Source of the DNA: CALMEH01 sp031409875
GTDB lineage: Bacteria > Acidobacteriota > Blastocatellia > Pyrinomonadales > Pyrinomonadaceae
Reading direction: 5' to 3'
DNA: 64,000 bases
Assembly (NCBI GenBank): GCA_031409875.1
Contig: JANNYB010000133.1
Location: forward strand, 5,742-69,741
The position numbers were made by a program, and so were the translations under genes. Positions 18,824-28,700 of this stretch are shown here, piece by piece; within the stretch, counting starts at the first letter, position 1, and each line of letters begins with the position of its first letter. The notes beneath the pieces were generated by a model that searched no databases, had not been told where the DNA came from, and worked only from the letters and a program-made list of their open reading frames with translations.

Positions 18824-20309
18824 GAGCAAATGAATTATAATATTCGACAGGCGCGAGTTCATCCGTTAAGATTTGCGAATCGAAGTTTAATTCTTTGTCA
18901 TAAATGTTAGAAAATAAAGGTTTAAGTTCCGTGTCGTTTGATGAAAGCGGCGCGGAATTTTTTTCTTTTACGGCGATGATTATGAGGTTTTGAACTTCGT
19001 CGTCCGGTTTTGACGAATCAACTTTGAAAAGCAAAACACGCGGGAAGATTTTGCGGTAAGTGGCGAGTTCGGCTTGCACGAATTTACTTGAATTTCCTGT
19101 GATTGCGCCGCCGACATTGAAAATTACAACGCCATCGTCTTTCAAAGTGTGATTGATTTTTTGCACGGCTTCGATGGTCGTTAGTTGAAACGGAACGCTG
19201 AATAATGAGCCGAAAGCGTCCATTAAAACCGCATCGTATTTGTTCGATTCAGCATTATTTAAGAAAATTCTTCCGTCTTCGTGAAAGATTTTAAGACGCG
19301 GATTTTCTTCGAGTCGAAAATACTTTTTGGCGATGTCGGTCATTTGCGCGTCAATTTCGACAACATCAATCTGCTTTTCAGGATACTTTTTCAAGTAATC
19401 TTTCGGAAACGAATAACCCGCGCCGCCAATCAATAAAGTGTTTTGAAAATCAGGTTTGAAATGTCGAATCAAGTGATAAAACTTGGCGTATTCGGAAGCT
19501 AATTCGTCGGAATCGAGAAACATTTTCGATTGATAAAAGTTCGGATCAATCGAAAGTGCGCGGATTTGTCTGCCGGTTTTTGCATCGGTCGCGTTGAAAA
19601 CCTGAACGCGGCTGTATTCGGTGTCAATGTCGTGCAAATCGAGTGTTTTGCTCAGAAAATAAGATTTCGCTTCGTTCGTCAAAACGCCGAAACCGAAGAG
19701 AATCGGAATCATCAAACTCACACGCGAAAGCGCAAACGGCGCAATCAGAAGCGAAAGCAAAATCAGGCTTGCGCCGACAATATAAAGCGTCCGCACACTT
19801 CCGACAAACGGAATCAGAAAAAATCCGGCAAGAAAAGTTCCCAAAATGCTCCCAACAGTCGAAAGCGCGTAAAGTCTGCCGACAATTTTGCCCGAATCGG
19901 AAAGCGAATTCATCTTTAATTTCACCGCGTAAGGCGTTACGAATCCGAGCAAAACACTGGCAGGCGCGAACAAAATCAACGCGGCGATAACAGATTTTAT
20001 TTCTAAGCCGACGTAAAATTTGCCGATTATCGAAAGAATTAAATCGTGCAATAAAATCGTCAAAGAAACTAATCCGCCCGCGAGAAAAAGCACGAAAGCT
20101 AAAATTTTTATCTCAGGTTTGCGGTCAGCCCATTTTCCGCCAAGCCAATAACCAAGACTCAAAGCCGCAAGAATCACGCCAATCAGCGAAGTCCAAACGT
20201 AAGTTGACGCGCCGATGTAAGGCGCAAGCAGACGCGAACCGACGATTTCGTAAATCATTACGAGTGCGCCGCTGGTGAAGACAGTTGTTTCAAGAATGTA
20301 TTTTTTCAT
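18819..20309 (-). CDS. Fused membrane transporter-like / spermidine-synthase-like methyltransferase-fold protein
   Basis: A 496-residue protein. Residues 1-205 hold about six membrane helices of the fused MFS/spermidine synthase type (SRLLAPYIGASTYVWTSLIG, GYWLGGKWADRK). Residues about 215-450 form a Rossmann domain with LLIGGAGYSFPKDYLK, the acidic VVEIDAQM and HEDGRIFL. The polyamine synthase family uses decarboxylated SAM, but fused members are often of unknown substrate. The C-terminal tail (EYYNSFAQ) ends at an element-derived TAG. Confidence 0.82.
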   Translation of the reverse strand: MKKYILETTVFTSGALVMIYEIVGSRLLAPYIGASTYVWTSLIGVILAALSLGYWLGGKWADRKPEIKILAFVLFLAGGLVSLTILLHDLILSIIGKFYVGLEIKSVIAALILFAPASVLLGFVTPYAVKLKMNSLSDSGKIVGRLYALSTVGSILGTFLAGFFLIPFVGSVRTLYIVGASLILLSLLIAPFALSRVSLMIPILFGFGVLTNEAKSYFLSKTLDLHDIDTEYSRVQVFNATDAKTGRQIRALSIDPNFYQSKMFLDSDELASEYAKFYHLIRHFKPDFQNTLLIGGAGYSFPKDYLKKYPEKQIDVVEIDAQMTDIAKKYFRLEENPRLKIFHEDGRIFLNNAESNKYDAVLMDAFGSLFSVPFQLTTIEAVQKINHTLKDDGVVIFNVGGAITGNSSKFVQAELATYRKIFPRVLLFKVDSSKPDDEVQNLIIIAVKEKNSAPLSSNDTELKPLFSNIYDKELNFDSQILTDELAPVEYYNSFAQ

Positions 20310-20310
20310 A

Positions 20311-20401
20311 GAAAGTGAGAAAGCGAGAAAGCGAGAAAGCGAGAAGAAAAGATTACAAAATTCTATCTCCTCTTCTCACTTTCTCGCTTTCTTACTTTCT
20401 C
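20311..20401. repeat. Octanucleotide tract forming an inverted repeat
   Basis: Four units of GAAAGCGA-type octamers are followed about 30 bases later by their complement (CTTTCTCGCTTTCTTACTTTC). This can form a long hairpin between ilvE and the membrane-synthase gene. Confidence 0.78.
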
Positions 20402-20404
20402 AAA

Positions 20405-21391
20405 TTAGCTTGCCGTTTTTTTTTCCGCCGTTTCATTAACGTAAGTCAGCCACGGCGCGTTGTTTGGTGCGGCGCGTCTGCCGTGAATTACGTCGAAGTA
20501 AACGTCTTGCAATTGTTTGGTGATTTCGCCGCGTTTGCCTGAACCGACGGTGATGCGGTCAACCGAACGAATTGGCGTGATTTCGGCGGCTGTTCCGGTG
20601 AAAAACAGTTCATCTGCCAAGTATAAAGCGGCGCGTTGAACTGTCGTTTCGATGACTTCGATCCCGAGTTCACGGGCAATAGCAATAACCGAATCGCGTG
20701 TAATCCCGGGCAAAATCGAAGCTCCAAGCGGAGGCGTGATAAGTTTGCCGTTGTTGACCAAAAACAAATTTTCGCCCGAACCTTCGGAAACCATTCCGCG
20801 ATCATCGAGCGCAATTCCTTCGCTGAAACCGCCGAGAATCGCTTCCATTTTGATAAGTTGCGAATTCATATAATTCGCGCCGGCTTTGGCAACTGCGGGC
20901 AGGGAATTCGATGTAATGCGCGTCCAACTTGAAACGCAAACATCAACTCCGGCTTCGAGTGCTTCTTCGCCGAGATATTTGCCCCAATCCCACGCGGCAA
21001 TGTAACAATCAACCGGATTCGGGAACGGATTTACGCCGAACGCGGGTTTGTCTTCGTTCAATCCGCGAAAAATGACGGGGCGCACATAACATTCATCCAT
21101 TCCGCCGCCGCGAACGAGTTCAACTGCCGCATCGCAAATAGTTTGGCGGTCAAATTTGACATCCATTCGATAAACTTTCGCTGAATTTAAGAGTCGCTGG
21201 ATATGTTCGGTCAAGCGAAAAACCGCCGTTCCGTTCTCCGTGTTGTAGGCGCGGATTCCCTCGAAAACGCTCGAACCGTAATGAATCGCGTGCGTCATAA
21301 CGTGAACGCGGGCGTTGTCCCAATCAATAAACTCACCGTTGCGCCAAACTTTCGACGCAATTTTCATCGTGTTGACATCTGTTGTTGACAT
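20405..21391 (-). CDS. ilvE: Branched-chain amino-acid aminotransferase
   Basis: A 328-residue fold-type IV PLP enzyme. Family motifs are GSSVFEGIRAY near the N-terminus, the catalytic lysine in AVAKAGANYMNS, MVSEGSGENLF, SILPGITRDSV and FFTGTAAEITPIRSVD. It converts branched 2-oxo acids to Val, Leu and Ile using glutamate in the cytoplasm. Length is typical (about 300-330). It starts at ATG 21391 and stands alone, with no other ilv gene in the window. Confidence 0.95.
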   Translation of the reverse strand: MSTTDVNTMKIASKVWRNGEFIDWDNARVHVMTHAIHYGSSVFEGIRAYNTENGTAVFRLTEHIQRLLNSAKVYRMDVKFDRQTICDAAVELVRGGGMDECYVRPVIFRGLNEDKPAFGVNPFPNPVDCYIAAWDWGKYLGEEALEAGVDVCVSSWTRITSNSLPAVAKAGANYMNSQLIKMEAILGGFSEGIALDDRGMVSEGSGENLFLVNNGKLITPPLGASILPGITRDSVIAIARELGIEVIETTVQRAALYLADELFFTGTAAEITPIRSVDRITVGSGKRGEITKQLQDVYFDVIHGRRAAPNNAPWLTYVNETAEKKTAS

Positions 21392-21520
21392 ATTTTATGT
21401 AGAACTCCTCTGATACAAGGTTATGTAAAATCCAAAAGGAAGAAATGACGAAACTCAGCTTATTTTCCAGAAAAAAACTTGTTTTATTTTTGCTTCCGTA
21501 TAGAAATAATACTACAAAAT

Positions 21521-21583
21521 GCAGAAACACGCACGAAGTAAGTGTGCAACAATTCGGCACACTTACTTCGTGCGTGTTTCCGC
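21521..21583. terminator. Long hairpin downstream of the propeller gene
   Basis: Arms of about 26 bases (21521-21546 and 21558-21583, core CACGCACGAAGTAAGTGTG) surround an 11-base loop. It sits just after the 3' end of the minus-strand propeller gene and upstream of ilvE. A partial relative of one arm occurs near 41797. Terminator activity is inferred. Confidence 0.6.
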
Positions 21584-21596
21584 AAACAGCAATAAG

Positions 21597-24170
21597 CTAT
21601 AAAATCCGCAATCGCGGCGCGGTGTCGTCAAGACGACTGTTATAAGTTACGCCGTTGACAGTTGTCGAAATGACAATCGGTTGATCGCCCGCGCCGTTCA
21701 GTTCCTTAGGAAGAGTGAAATCGAGCGTAAATTCCCCCGGTGCAATCAGCGTTGCGTTTGAAACGATAAGCTGACTTCCGCTAATAGTTCGGTCGCCGAT
21801 TCGGATTGAAAAATCTGTGTTCAGCAAACTTTGAACGCCCGTTAAATGAACGCGCAAAATTGTTGCTACACGCCTTCCGCCGCGCCGTTTGATGGTCGTA
21901 ACGGTGAACGGTTCACTGTTTAGAAACGGCGAGTTTGTCGCGTTGAAAATCCGCGCTCGTCCACCGGCTCCGGGCGTTGAAAGATTCGTAAAAATGTCAG
22001 GGCGCGAAGGCACGATGGTAATTTTGCCTTTGATTATCGTGCCGTTGTTGTTGATGACGACATCATAAATCGAATTATTAGTCGTGCCGTTAATGGTTAA
22101 ACCCATCGGCACAACGAAAACGATTTGACGTTGGCTGACGCGCTTCAAACCGCAAGCCGCGCCGTTAATTGTCATTGAAACGCCGCTCAGTTCAATCGGA
22201 AGCGTGAACGCACGTTCGAGCGAACCGACAGCTTCGCGGGCGACAATCGGCTCATTGATACCTGTCTGATAATCGAGAATTACCAGCGAACCGGGCGAAG
22301 TTCCTTGCACGGCTGGCGGCGTTATCGGAGTCGGCGTGGCAATCGGAGTCGCACTCGGACTCGGCGTTGGAGTCGGTGTCGGTGTCGGTGTCGGGCTTGG
22401 AGTCGGCACGGGCGAAGCCGTAACCGGAATGCGGCTTGCGCCTGTCGCAAAACTGAATGTTGCCGGAGTTTGCGCGGTTGCCACCGGAGTTAAAAGATAA
22501 AAAACTTCCGACAATAAATCAAAATTTCCCGTTCCCGTCTCGGTCAAAGCCAAATTAAAAGCCATTCGACGGAACGAATTAGACGTTAAAGGCTGAACGG
22601 ACGGAAGCAAACTTATGGGCGAAGGAAATTTTGACAGCCGCGTAAAAGTTGCCGCCATCGGCGAAACATTCAGCGGATACGAATAAATTTGCGGCGGACG
22701 GGTTACATTCGGATTTAAGCCGTCGTCGGCAGTTGCCGGAATCGTGCCGTCGGCTTTGATATTCATACGGGTTTCCAAAACGAGCGTGTTCGGCGCACCG
22801 TTTGCATCCGTATCGGTAAAGCCCGGATAGCGGAAAACGTCGCCGCCCGTGGCTCCCGAATCCGCTGTGCTACGAAGTCCGATGCGGCGGAAATTTCCGG
22901 TCGCTAAAGTTGTGTCGTAGAGATAAGTTGCAAAACTCGTCTGATTTGCCGGCGAAGTGTTTTCCAAATCAACAAACGAATCAAAAGCGATATAACGCCC
23001 GTCGCGGCTCATTCTTCTGCCATAATTCAGCACGTTCAAAACGTCGCCGGGAACTGTTCGCACGGTTGACGTAACTTGTTTTTTCGTCGCCGTCAACGTG
23101 CCGACAGGATCAATGTCGGCGTAGAAAACTTCGGCGTTTTTGTCGCTGTTCGTGCCGCCGGTCATTAAATGAATCGGGTTATCGGCGTTGCTTTCAAAAA
23201 GTATACGATGATTGCCGGTCGGTAATTTTGAAATCGTCGGGTTGCGGTTTTTAATCGGTGCCGAAATCGTTCCGCGCGGCGTTTTAGTGATTTGCGAAAC
23301 AGTCGAAGACGAACGAATAAAAGTAAAAATTTCGGCGTTGTCTTCTGCCGGAAAAGCATTGCCGACTGCCGTAACTAAATCGCGGTTTGAACCAAAGGCG
23401 ATAACGCTGCCGTCGTCGTTAATACTTGCGTCGTGGTTGTCGTCGGCAATAAACGGGAATTGTTCCGTGCTTCCGGCAAGCGGCAAACTACTCGGAAACG
23501 TATTTGTCGCGCGGGTAAAAGTTCCTTGCGTCAAATCTGTTAGCGCGAGTTCGTCGCCAAACGAAAGATTGACGGGCGAAACCAGCGGAATTTGATAAAA
23601 CCACATTTCGGTATTGCCGTCGTTGACCAAATTGCTGGTAACGGTCATTCCCGAAGTGATATTACAGGGAAAAGTCGTTGCCGTCGTATTCGGGTCGAAA
23701 CTTCCCGGATTTGTCGTGCTGATAATCGGCGGAAGATTCGGCGTTACCGTCGTATTTCCCGGAAAAGCACAAGTCGCGTTTGAACCGAAAGCAATCCAGC
23801 GTCCGTCGTTGCTGATAACGGGACGAATACTGACAATATCAACTTTGATGTTATCGAAGGTTGGCGCATTTGCCGCATTGTTCAAAAGACTTTTTGTGTC
23901 GGTGATTTGAAAAATGCGGCGTTGCGCGTAATCGAAAAGAAATATCTCACGATTACCGTCGGCGTTGTTGCGCGTCGTTTTGTCGGTGGCAAGATTGCCC
24001 GACGATTCAAAAACGACAAAACGCCCGTCGCCGCTGATGCCTCCGGCGAAAACTTCATATTCAGCGGATGACGAAACTTGACCGATAATCGAATCAACCT
24101 GCGCCGAAACGCTTGAAAACACGCTGAATACAACTAAAATTGCGAATAAAAATAAATTGTGAAATTTCAC
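21597..24170 (-). CDS. Secreted TolB/PD40-like propeller protein with acidobacterial C-terminal domain
   Basis: About 857 residues. GTG 24170 is the preferred start because GGAGGAG lies three bases before it. The signal peptide ends SVSAQ. Repeats such as GISGDGRFVVFESSGN, ISNDGRWIAFGSN, INDDGSVIAFGSNRD and MSRDGRYIAFDS form a PD40-type propeller (about 30-560). A Pro-Thr-Ser linker (TPTPTPSPSATP) leads to a C-terminal region (about 610-857). That region resembles acidobacterial IPT/TIG-like domains (SGVSMTINGAACGLKRVS, QIVFVVPMGL). It is probably surface-exposed; function unknown. Confidence 0.78.
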   Translation of the reverse strand: MKFHNLFLFAILVVFSVFSSVSAQVDSIIGQVSSSAEYEVFAGGISGDGRFVVFESSGNLATDKTTRNNADGNREIFLFDYAQRRIFQITDTKSLLNNAANAPTFDNIKVDIVSIRPVISNDGRWIAFGSNATCAFPGNTTVTPNLPPIISTTNPGSFDPNTTATTFPCNITSGMTVTSNLVNDGNTEMWFYQIPLVSPVNLSFGDELALTDLTQGTFTRATNTFPSSLPLAGSTEQFPFIADDNHDASINDDGSVIAFGSNRDLVTAVGNAFPAEDNAEIFTFIRSSSTVSQITKTPRGTISAPIKNRNPTISKLPTGNHRILFESNADNPIHLMTGGTNSDKNAEVFYADIDPVGTLTATKKQVTSTVRTVPGDVLNVLNYGRRMSRDGRYIAFDSFVDLENTSPANQTSFATYLYDTTLATGNFRRIGLRSTADSGATGGDVFRYPGFTDTDANGAPNTLVLETRMNIKADGTIPATADDGLNPNVTRPPQIYSYPLNVSPMAATFTRLSKFPSPISLLPSVQPLTSNSFRRMAFNLALTETGTGNFDLLSEVFYLLTPVATAQTPATFSFATGASRIPVTASPVPTPSPTPTPTPTPTPSPSATPIATPTPITPPAVQGTSPGSLVILDYQTGINEPIVAREAVGSLERAFTLPIELSGVSMTINGAACGLKRVSQRQIVFVVPMGLTINGTTNNSIYDVVINNNGTIIKGKITIVPSRPDIFTNLSTPGAGGRARIFNATNSPFLNSEPFTVTTIKRRGGRRVATILRVHLTGVQSLLNTDFSIRIGDRTISGSQLIVSNATLIAPGEFTLDFTLPKELNGAGDQPIVISTTVNGVTYNSRLDDTAPRLRIL

Positions 24171-24425
24171 AAACTCCTCCAAAAAACTTTAACGAAAGTA
24201 GAAAATAAAAAGGAAAATCCGGTATTTTGAGCCGGTCTAAATAAAAAATTGTAACATTATTTCCCGAACATATTACTTAATGCACAAAGTATTGCATTTT
24301 AAAGGTAAAAAATGCCTGTTGCAAGCAAGTAGCGAATTTAATTTTTAAATTAGTCCGAAAAACATCTGGTTTGATGCACGGAAAGCGCGAAAAAGTTGTT
24401 TGTAAAGCAGTGCTTATTTTAGTGT

Positions 24426-24586
24426 TTCGGGCGCGTTCAGAGTTCAAACTTCAGTTTGTAACCGCCAGCGAAGCGAAGCGGTTTTCGCTCAACGGGAGAG
24501 ATTTACTCGAAATATTGTAACGCCAATCCGCGACCGCGTAGTGCAACGCGGAGCAAACTAAAGTTTGAACTCTGAACGCGCCCGAA
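24426..24586. repeat. Palindromic element with TTCGGGCGCGTTCAGAG ends
   Basis: Ends TTCGGGCGCGTTCAGAG and CTCTGAACGCGCCCGAA are inverted repeats. Inner arms AAACTTCAGTTTG and CAAACTAAAGTTTG follow, and the interior shares AACCGCCAGCGAAGCGAAG with the 18678 element. It lies in the gap upstream of the split caspase gene. The rest of this 560-base gap is AT-rich and probably contains the operon promoter. Confidence 0.85.
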
Positions 24587-24735
24587 AAAAAATATTGACT
24601 TTATTGAGCGATAGGAATAAGGTTTTAATATCCGAAAATTTCGTCAAACAGAATTAACTTTGAATGTTTTTTAACAGCAATCATTTTTAGTCCAGAAACA
24701 AAAATCACTTTAACCATATTTTAAGGAGAAAAATT

Positions 24736-24831
24736 ATGCCTTTAATTAACCCTAAGTTGTTTGCACTTTTAATTGGAATTGATAAATATTCGCAAGTTAG
24801 GCATTTCGTGTATGTTGAGGTTTACAAATGA
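24736..24831 (+). pseudogene. 5' end of caspase gene, separated from its body by a cassette
   Basis: ATG 24736 follows a strong AAGGAG site and encodes PLINPKLFALLIGIDKYSQV, the first strand of a peptidase C14 (caspase) domain. At 24796/24797 the cassette begins. The frame reads 11 cassette-derived residues and stops at TGA 24829. Joining 24796 directly to 25764 continues the domain in frame (SQV then RLPDGSYYPN). The stop overlaps the ATG of the cassette gene as ATGA. Confidence 0.88.
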
Positions 24832-25634
24832 AGAAACCTGATAAATTCCAAGCCGGAGTCCTTTGCACAGTTGGCGCAGCGATATTCTGCTTGGCATTAG
24901 CTAAAGAACCGATTTCCAAATTTATTATACTTCCAGATTTCATATATAGTATCGCGTTCGTGATTGGAACTTTAATGATACTTTGGGGATTTTTGGGTTG
25001 GTTTGCATCGGTTTTAACACCACCAGCAAACAGGGTTCTTGAAATTGTTCATAAGAAACTTAATGCTAAATATATATGCGTTTTTGCCACGCAAGACGAT
25101 TTACCTCAACTTTATGATTTATATTCAGAGTTTTTCGATGATGAAGTGCCTTCACTAAACCTTATGAAGTCTTGGGTGCGTCAGAATCGTAAGGCGTTCG
25201 CTCTAGTTTATAGAGTTGATAATTCCTCAATAAAGCAGAAGGAACAGGTTCTTGCTGGCTCATTCAAAGTGCTTCCAATTACTCAGGAGGCAGTTCAGGG
25301 TTTGGAATCTGAACAACTTAGCGGTTCAACATTTGAGGCTAAACATATCGCTCGTAATCAAAAGGACGCTGCTGCTTACTATGTAGGCGATGTTGTAGCA
25401 ACGAGACGCTCTGCACGCGCTTTCATTCTCGCATCCTTAAACTTTGCTTGTGAAAACGCGCTCCGAAAAGGACTTCCAATTTACGCAAGACCATTAACCG
25501 AAGATGGAAAGCGCGTAATGACAAAGTATAATTTTGTTCAAGCGAACGATGGTAAGTCGCCGCCTCAAATTGGAAAAATATGTAAGCTGATGGTAGGTGC
25601 TGTTAAATTTTTAAAGGGAAGATCTCAAAATTAA
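24828..25634 (+). CDS. Cassette-borne membrane-anchored protein, possibly GNAT-like
   Basis: A 268-residue protein. Two hydrophobic helices lie near the N-terminus (about 9-26 and 36-64). The remainder is soluble with an acetyltransferase-like (GNAT) secondary-structure rhythm: FATQDDLPQLYDLYSEFF at the start and YYVGDVVATRRSARAFILAS with following helices near the end. The acetyl-CoA-binding R/QxxGxG/A loop is not clearly matched, so the fold is tentative. ATG 24828 overlaps the truncated caspase stop (ATGA), which may drive its translation. Codon use is less GC-rich than the flanking caspase gene, in keeping with foreign origin. Confidence 0.72.
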   Translation: MKKPDKFQAGVLCTVGAAIFCLALAKEPISKFIILPDFIYSIAFVIGTLMILWGFLGWFASVLTPPANRVLEIVHKKLNAKYICVFATQDDLPQLYDLYSEFFDDEVPSLNLMKSWVRQNRKAFALVYRVDNSSIKQKEQVLAGSFKVLPITQEAVQGLESEQLSGSTFEAKHIARNQKDAAAYYVGDVVATRRSARAFILASLNFACENALRKGLPIYARPLTEDGKRVMTKYNFVQANDGKSPPQIGKICKLMVGAVKFLKGRSQN

Positions 25635-25657
25635 GATTAAACTCGTAGTGGAAAAAC

Positions 25658-25763
25658 GCCTAACAATTCAATGGACGTGAGGGCGAAACAGCGACTTTCT
25701 TAAAACGGTCTTTGGTTTTCCTTACGCTGCGTGTATTCGTTTTCGCCCACGTCATCTCAACCG
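25658..25763 (+). other. attC recombination site of the cassette
   Basis: The site starts with GCCTAAC (25658-25664) and has imperfect inner arms, GGACGTGAGGGCGAAA against TTTCGCCCACGTCA. Unpaired extra bases on one side are typical of attC hairpins. The matching GTTAGGC arm is split: the G is 25763, and TTAGGC is at the cassette's other end, as expected for an integrated cassette. Confidence 0.87.
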
Positions 25764-28700
25764 TTCGTTTGCCCGACGGAAGTTATTATCCGAATCTCGG
25801 CGGTTGCGTGCGCGATGTTAATTTGGTTGAACAGATGCTGAAAAATCGTCTGAATCTGCCGGACGCACAAATTATCAAATTGCTTTCCGAAAATAATAAT
25901 CCGACCGTAACCGCCGAACGTATTCCGAATTACGAAAACCTCGTCAAAGCGTTCAAAGAAATAACCGATTCAGCCGAAGCGGACGACCAAATTTACATTC
26001 ATTATTCGGGACACGGCGGACGTTCGACGACGATTTTCCCTGAAATCAAAGGTCAAAACGGTTTGGACGAATCGCTCGTGCCGTGCGACATCGGCGCAAA
26101 CGGCGTTTGTTATTTCCGCGATTTGGAAATAAGTTTCTTGCTCAAAAAAATGTCGGACAAAGGCATTTTGGTAACTTTGGTGTTCGACAGTTGTCATTCG
26201 GGCGGCGCAACTCGCGGCGAAGGCGGCGCGTTTGCCAGAGGAATTGACAGTATTGATACGCGAAAACAGACGCAAGAAAGTTTGGTTTTCAAAAATATTG
26301 ATGTCAAAGCCGCTTTTGCAGAATTTCCGCCGTCGGCGACTCGAAATTTGAATTCCGCGCAAGGTTGGCGTTTGCCGATTCCGCCGAATCTGGTTTTTAT
26401 TTCGGGTTGCCGTGCGAATGAATTGGCGAATGAATTCGCGTTTGACGGTTTGCAGAGAAACGGCGCATTGACTTATTGGCTACTCGATTCCCTGCGGCAA
26501 GCGGACGAAAATTTCACTTATAAAATGCTCTACAATCGCGTTTCCGCGAAAGTTCACGCCAAATTTATCAATCAAACGCCGGTCATTGAAGGCGACCGCG
26601 ACCGCATTGTTTTTGGCGGCTTGAAATTATCTTCGGGCGAAAGTATCAATGTTACCAAAGTTGATTTGCCGAACAATCGAATTACGCTCAACACGGGACT
26701 TTTTCAAGGCGTTTCCAAAGGCGCACAATTTGCCGTGTTTTCAGCGGAAACCGTTGATTTTACTGATGTTTCAAAGCGTCTTGTCATCGTTGAAATCGAA
26801 AACGTCGGCACGACCGAATCAACCGCTTTGATAGTTTCGGGCGACGCGAAAGATAAAATTCAGGAAGGTTCGCAAGCGGTTCTGCTCGGTGTCGGGATTC
26901 GTCTGCGCGGGCGGATTCGGCTTGTTTTTCAAGCGAATGGGTTTGACGAAGATTTGAAAAAATTAGGCAATTTTATTGCTCGAAACGAAGGCGATTTAGA
27001 AGCGCGAGATAAATGGATTCGGCTTTGCAACGACGGCGAAGAAGCCGATTTTCAAGTTGCCGTAAATAAATTCGGCGAGTTTGAAATCTGGGACGCAGAA
27101 GGCAGAGTTTTGCCGAATTTGCGTCCGGCTTTGCGCGTTGAAAAAGCAGAATCTTTAGCAAAAATGCAGGAAAGATTGGTGCAGTTGACGAAATATCGAA
27201 ACGTCCGTTTGATTGATAATACCGATCCGGCTTCGCCTTTGGCTAACAAACTTAAAGCCGAATTGATGATTGTCAAAACAGATAAAAAGGAGGTGGAAAC
27301 AACTCATTTGTTGCCCGTTCCGCTTCGTCCGCTTTCGGTTGGCGAACGCGCTTGTTTGCGCGTTACGAATCTTTCAAACACGCCTTTGAACTTTGTGATT
27401 ATGGATTTAGCACCTGATTGGGGAATTTCGCAAATTCATCCTGACCCGAACGCGCAAGACTTCGATTTTTTGGACAGCGGCGCGACTTTCGACTTTAAAA
27501 TGGATGCTTTTTTGCCTTCGGATGATTACCAATCGGGAACTGATATTTTAAAAGTTTTCGCCACGGTTGAAGGCACAAGTTTTCGTTGGTTGCAAATGTC
27601 GCCGCTCGATCAACCGCCGATGCCGATTCAGCGAAGCGGTGAAATTAATGATGATTTGGAACAACTTTTGACAGGTTTTAACGCCGAAACTATGCGGAAT
27701 ATGAAACCCGTAACCAATTTAAATTCGCCGAAAGGCAGAAGTTGGACGACTGCCGAAGTTGCCGTAACCGTGCGCCGTCCGTCAATCGCGCACGTTACCG
27801 ATCCGGCACTTTCGCTGCTTCAATCGGCGGTTGAAGAATTGGTTTTGAGCAAAAATGCCGAAACGAAATCACGCAGTGTCAACGGCAAAGAATATAAATA
27901 TTTGCGCCCCGAATTGGACAATCAAATAATCAAAGAAGTCGCTCAATATTGCATTGCGCTGAATGAAAATCGAGTTACTGAAACCGAATTAATAACAAAA
28001 GATTCAACGGCTTACAGCGATGCTCAGGAACGCGGCGCATTCGATACGATAAATTATTGTGCAGGTTTGACAGCAGGTTTGGCGAAAGAATGGTTTAAAG
28101 CAAAACTTTGGGGCGATGATGCCGAATATAACCGAATCAAAGAATCTTTGACCGTAAAATTCGGCGGTTGCGATCCGAATTTTAAGGATACGGCAATTCT
28201 TTATTTGAAATATCTCAAAGAAGGCGGACACACGCCTTATCGAACTGCGAATAATCCGACGGATTTTGTGGTTGACGGGCGTTTGGCGGAAGATGCGACA
28301 ATCGGAATCGTCGCGGATTGGGCAACGGGCGAACCGGCGGCGTTGGAAGTTTTGCGCCAGATGAAAAATCTTAACCCGAATGTTGCTATACATTTAGGCG
28401 ATATTTATTATGCCGGAACGGAACTCGAAGTCGAAAATTATTTTTATCAACCTTGGAAAAATATTCTTCGACTCGAAACTTCGGAAATCATTTCGTTCGC
28501 TTTGCCCGGAAATCACGATCTTTATGCCGGCGGCAAACCTTTTTATGATTTGCTGGACAAATTGCAGATTTTGAATAAGTTTGACGGCAAAATGGCGAGT
28601 TATTTTTGTCTGCGAAACAAATATTGGCAATTTATCGGATTGGACACGGCTCTGCACGACAGATTGGGCGCAGGTCCGACTTATCTCGAACCTCAGGAAC

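Larger units (their letters stand above)
24797..25763 (+). mobile_element. Integron gene cassette inserted in the caspase gene
   Basis: The 967-base insert begins with TTAGGC directly after a G and ends with a G directly before TT, matching the integrase cleavage point G^TT. It contains one forward gene (24828-25634) and an attC-like site at its 3' end. Excision would rejoin GTTAGGC to the attC and restore the caspase frame exactly. No integrase gene or further attC is present in the window, so this looks like integration at a secondary (non-integron) target. Confidence 0.88.

Noticed and set aside
24183..24735. Integron integrase or attI site upstream of the cassette
   Set aside because: No integrase-like frame or second attC was found; only a palindromic element and AT-rich sequence are present.
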